Origin: Fidelibacterota bacterium
Lineage (GTDB): Bacteria; Fidelibacterota; UBA8477; JABMPR01
Assembly (NCBI GenBank): GCA_021734255.1
Contig: JAIPJM010000024.1
Span: 1-42,786, forward strand
Direction: 5' to 3'
Length of the DNA stretch: 42,786 nt
Of the stretch, positions 42,721 to 42,786 are shown piece by piece. The position numbers and the translations under genes are program-made. Position 1 is the first letter of the stretch, and every line of letters begins with the position of its first letter. The notes beneath the pieces are model-generated. The model worked only from the letters and a program-made list of their open reading frames with translations, did not search any database and had not been told where the DNA came from.

Positions 42721-42786
42721 ATGAATGTAACCCTGTTCAGTCAGATAATCAGCAACTTAAATCGCGTTTCATTCAACCGAATTGTA
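42721..42786 (+). CDS. IS4-type transposase, DUF4372 N-terminus (partial, runs off window)
   Basis: The first 22 codons, MNVTLFSQIISNLNRVSFNR followed by IV, match the conserved start of IS4-family transposases with an N-terminal DUF4372 domain, where FSQ.....R..F..IV is the usual beginning. GGAGGCGAG (42711-42719) is a strong ribosome-binding site directly upstream. The window ends here, so the catalytic DDE part and right end of the element are not visible. Confidence 0.72.
   Translation, partial: MNVTLFSQIISNLNRVSFNRIV

Overview
The window (about 42.8 kb, roughly half GC) is a dense stretch of a Gram-negative bacterial chromosome with 39 supported protein genes (one of them cut by the window edge). 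No rRNA, canonical tRNA or CRISPR array is visible. Two TonB-dependent receptors with carboxypeptidase-regulatory-like N-domains, several Phe-terminated beta-barrels, FtsX permeases, a FadL homologue and many signal peptides and lipoboxes show a diderm. The mix of Bacteroidota-like envelope genes with strong Shine-Dalgarno sites suggests the FCB superphylum outside Bacteroidota proper (for example Marinimicrobia or Calditrichota). This placement is an inference from gene style, not from a marker gene.

Layout. 1-8 kb: a MoxR ATPase, a very large secreted metalloprotease/propeller/barrel protein, a DUF58 protein, a TonB-dependent receptor and a lipoprotein, all on +. 8-10.8 kb: a lipocalin-like lipoprotein, a FadL-family porin and an eIF2B-like protein, with clear terminators. 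10.8-13.3 kb (-): alpha/beta hydrolase, YciO/Sua5-like protein and an orphan MsmX/UgpC-type ABC ATPase. 13.4-15.4 kb: an unknown exported protein, a possible structured RNA, and a secreted esterase. 15.6-19.4 kb (+): a tiny membrane ORF, an amino-acid permease, a secreted Ntn hydrolase, a small membrane protein and a creatininase-family amidohydrolase. 19.6-23 kb: ssb, a 7-TM protein, then on - a DsrE-like/DsrC-like pair and a hexaheme cytochrome lipoprotein with a collagen-like linker. 23.4-28.9 kb: a UroD-family protein divergent from an AraC regulator, two secreted metallophosphatases and a deoxynucleoside kinase. 28.9-32.9 kb (-): a second TonB-dependent receptor and a sodium/solute symporter. 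33.1-41.4 kb (+): a seven-gene envelope operon. 41.4-42.8 kb: a 7TM-PAS sensor with no output domain, and the start of an IS4-type transposase.

The most system-like region is 33.06-41.43 kb. A TetR-type regulator, with a near-perfect palindrome over its own promoter, starts a run of genes for an outer-membrane barrel, a LolD-like ATPase, two FtsX/LolE-like permeases, a LolA-like periplasmic carrier and a patatin-POTRA-barrel phospholipase. Together these could form a complete inner-to-outer-membrane lipid or lipoprotein route with an outer-membrane lipid hydrolase at the end. The second system of interest is the DsrE/DsrC/hexaheme cytochrome group; there the DsrC-like protein keeps only the C-terminal cysteine, pointing to sulfur relay or regulation rather than sulfite reduction.

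Regulatory elements supported from sequence include a consensus promoter for ssb, two promoters so close to their start codons that the mRNAs may be leaderless, several hairpin terminators, two 20-bp perfect palindromes and an inverted-repeat element inside the envelope operon.
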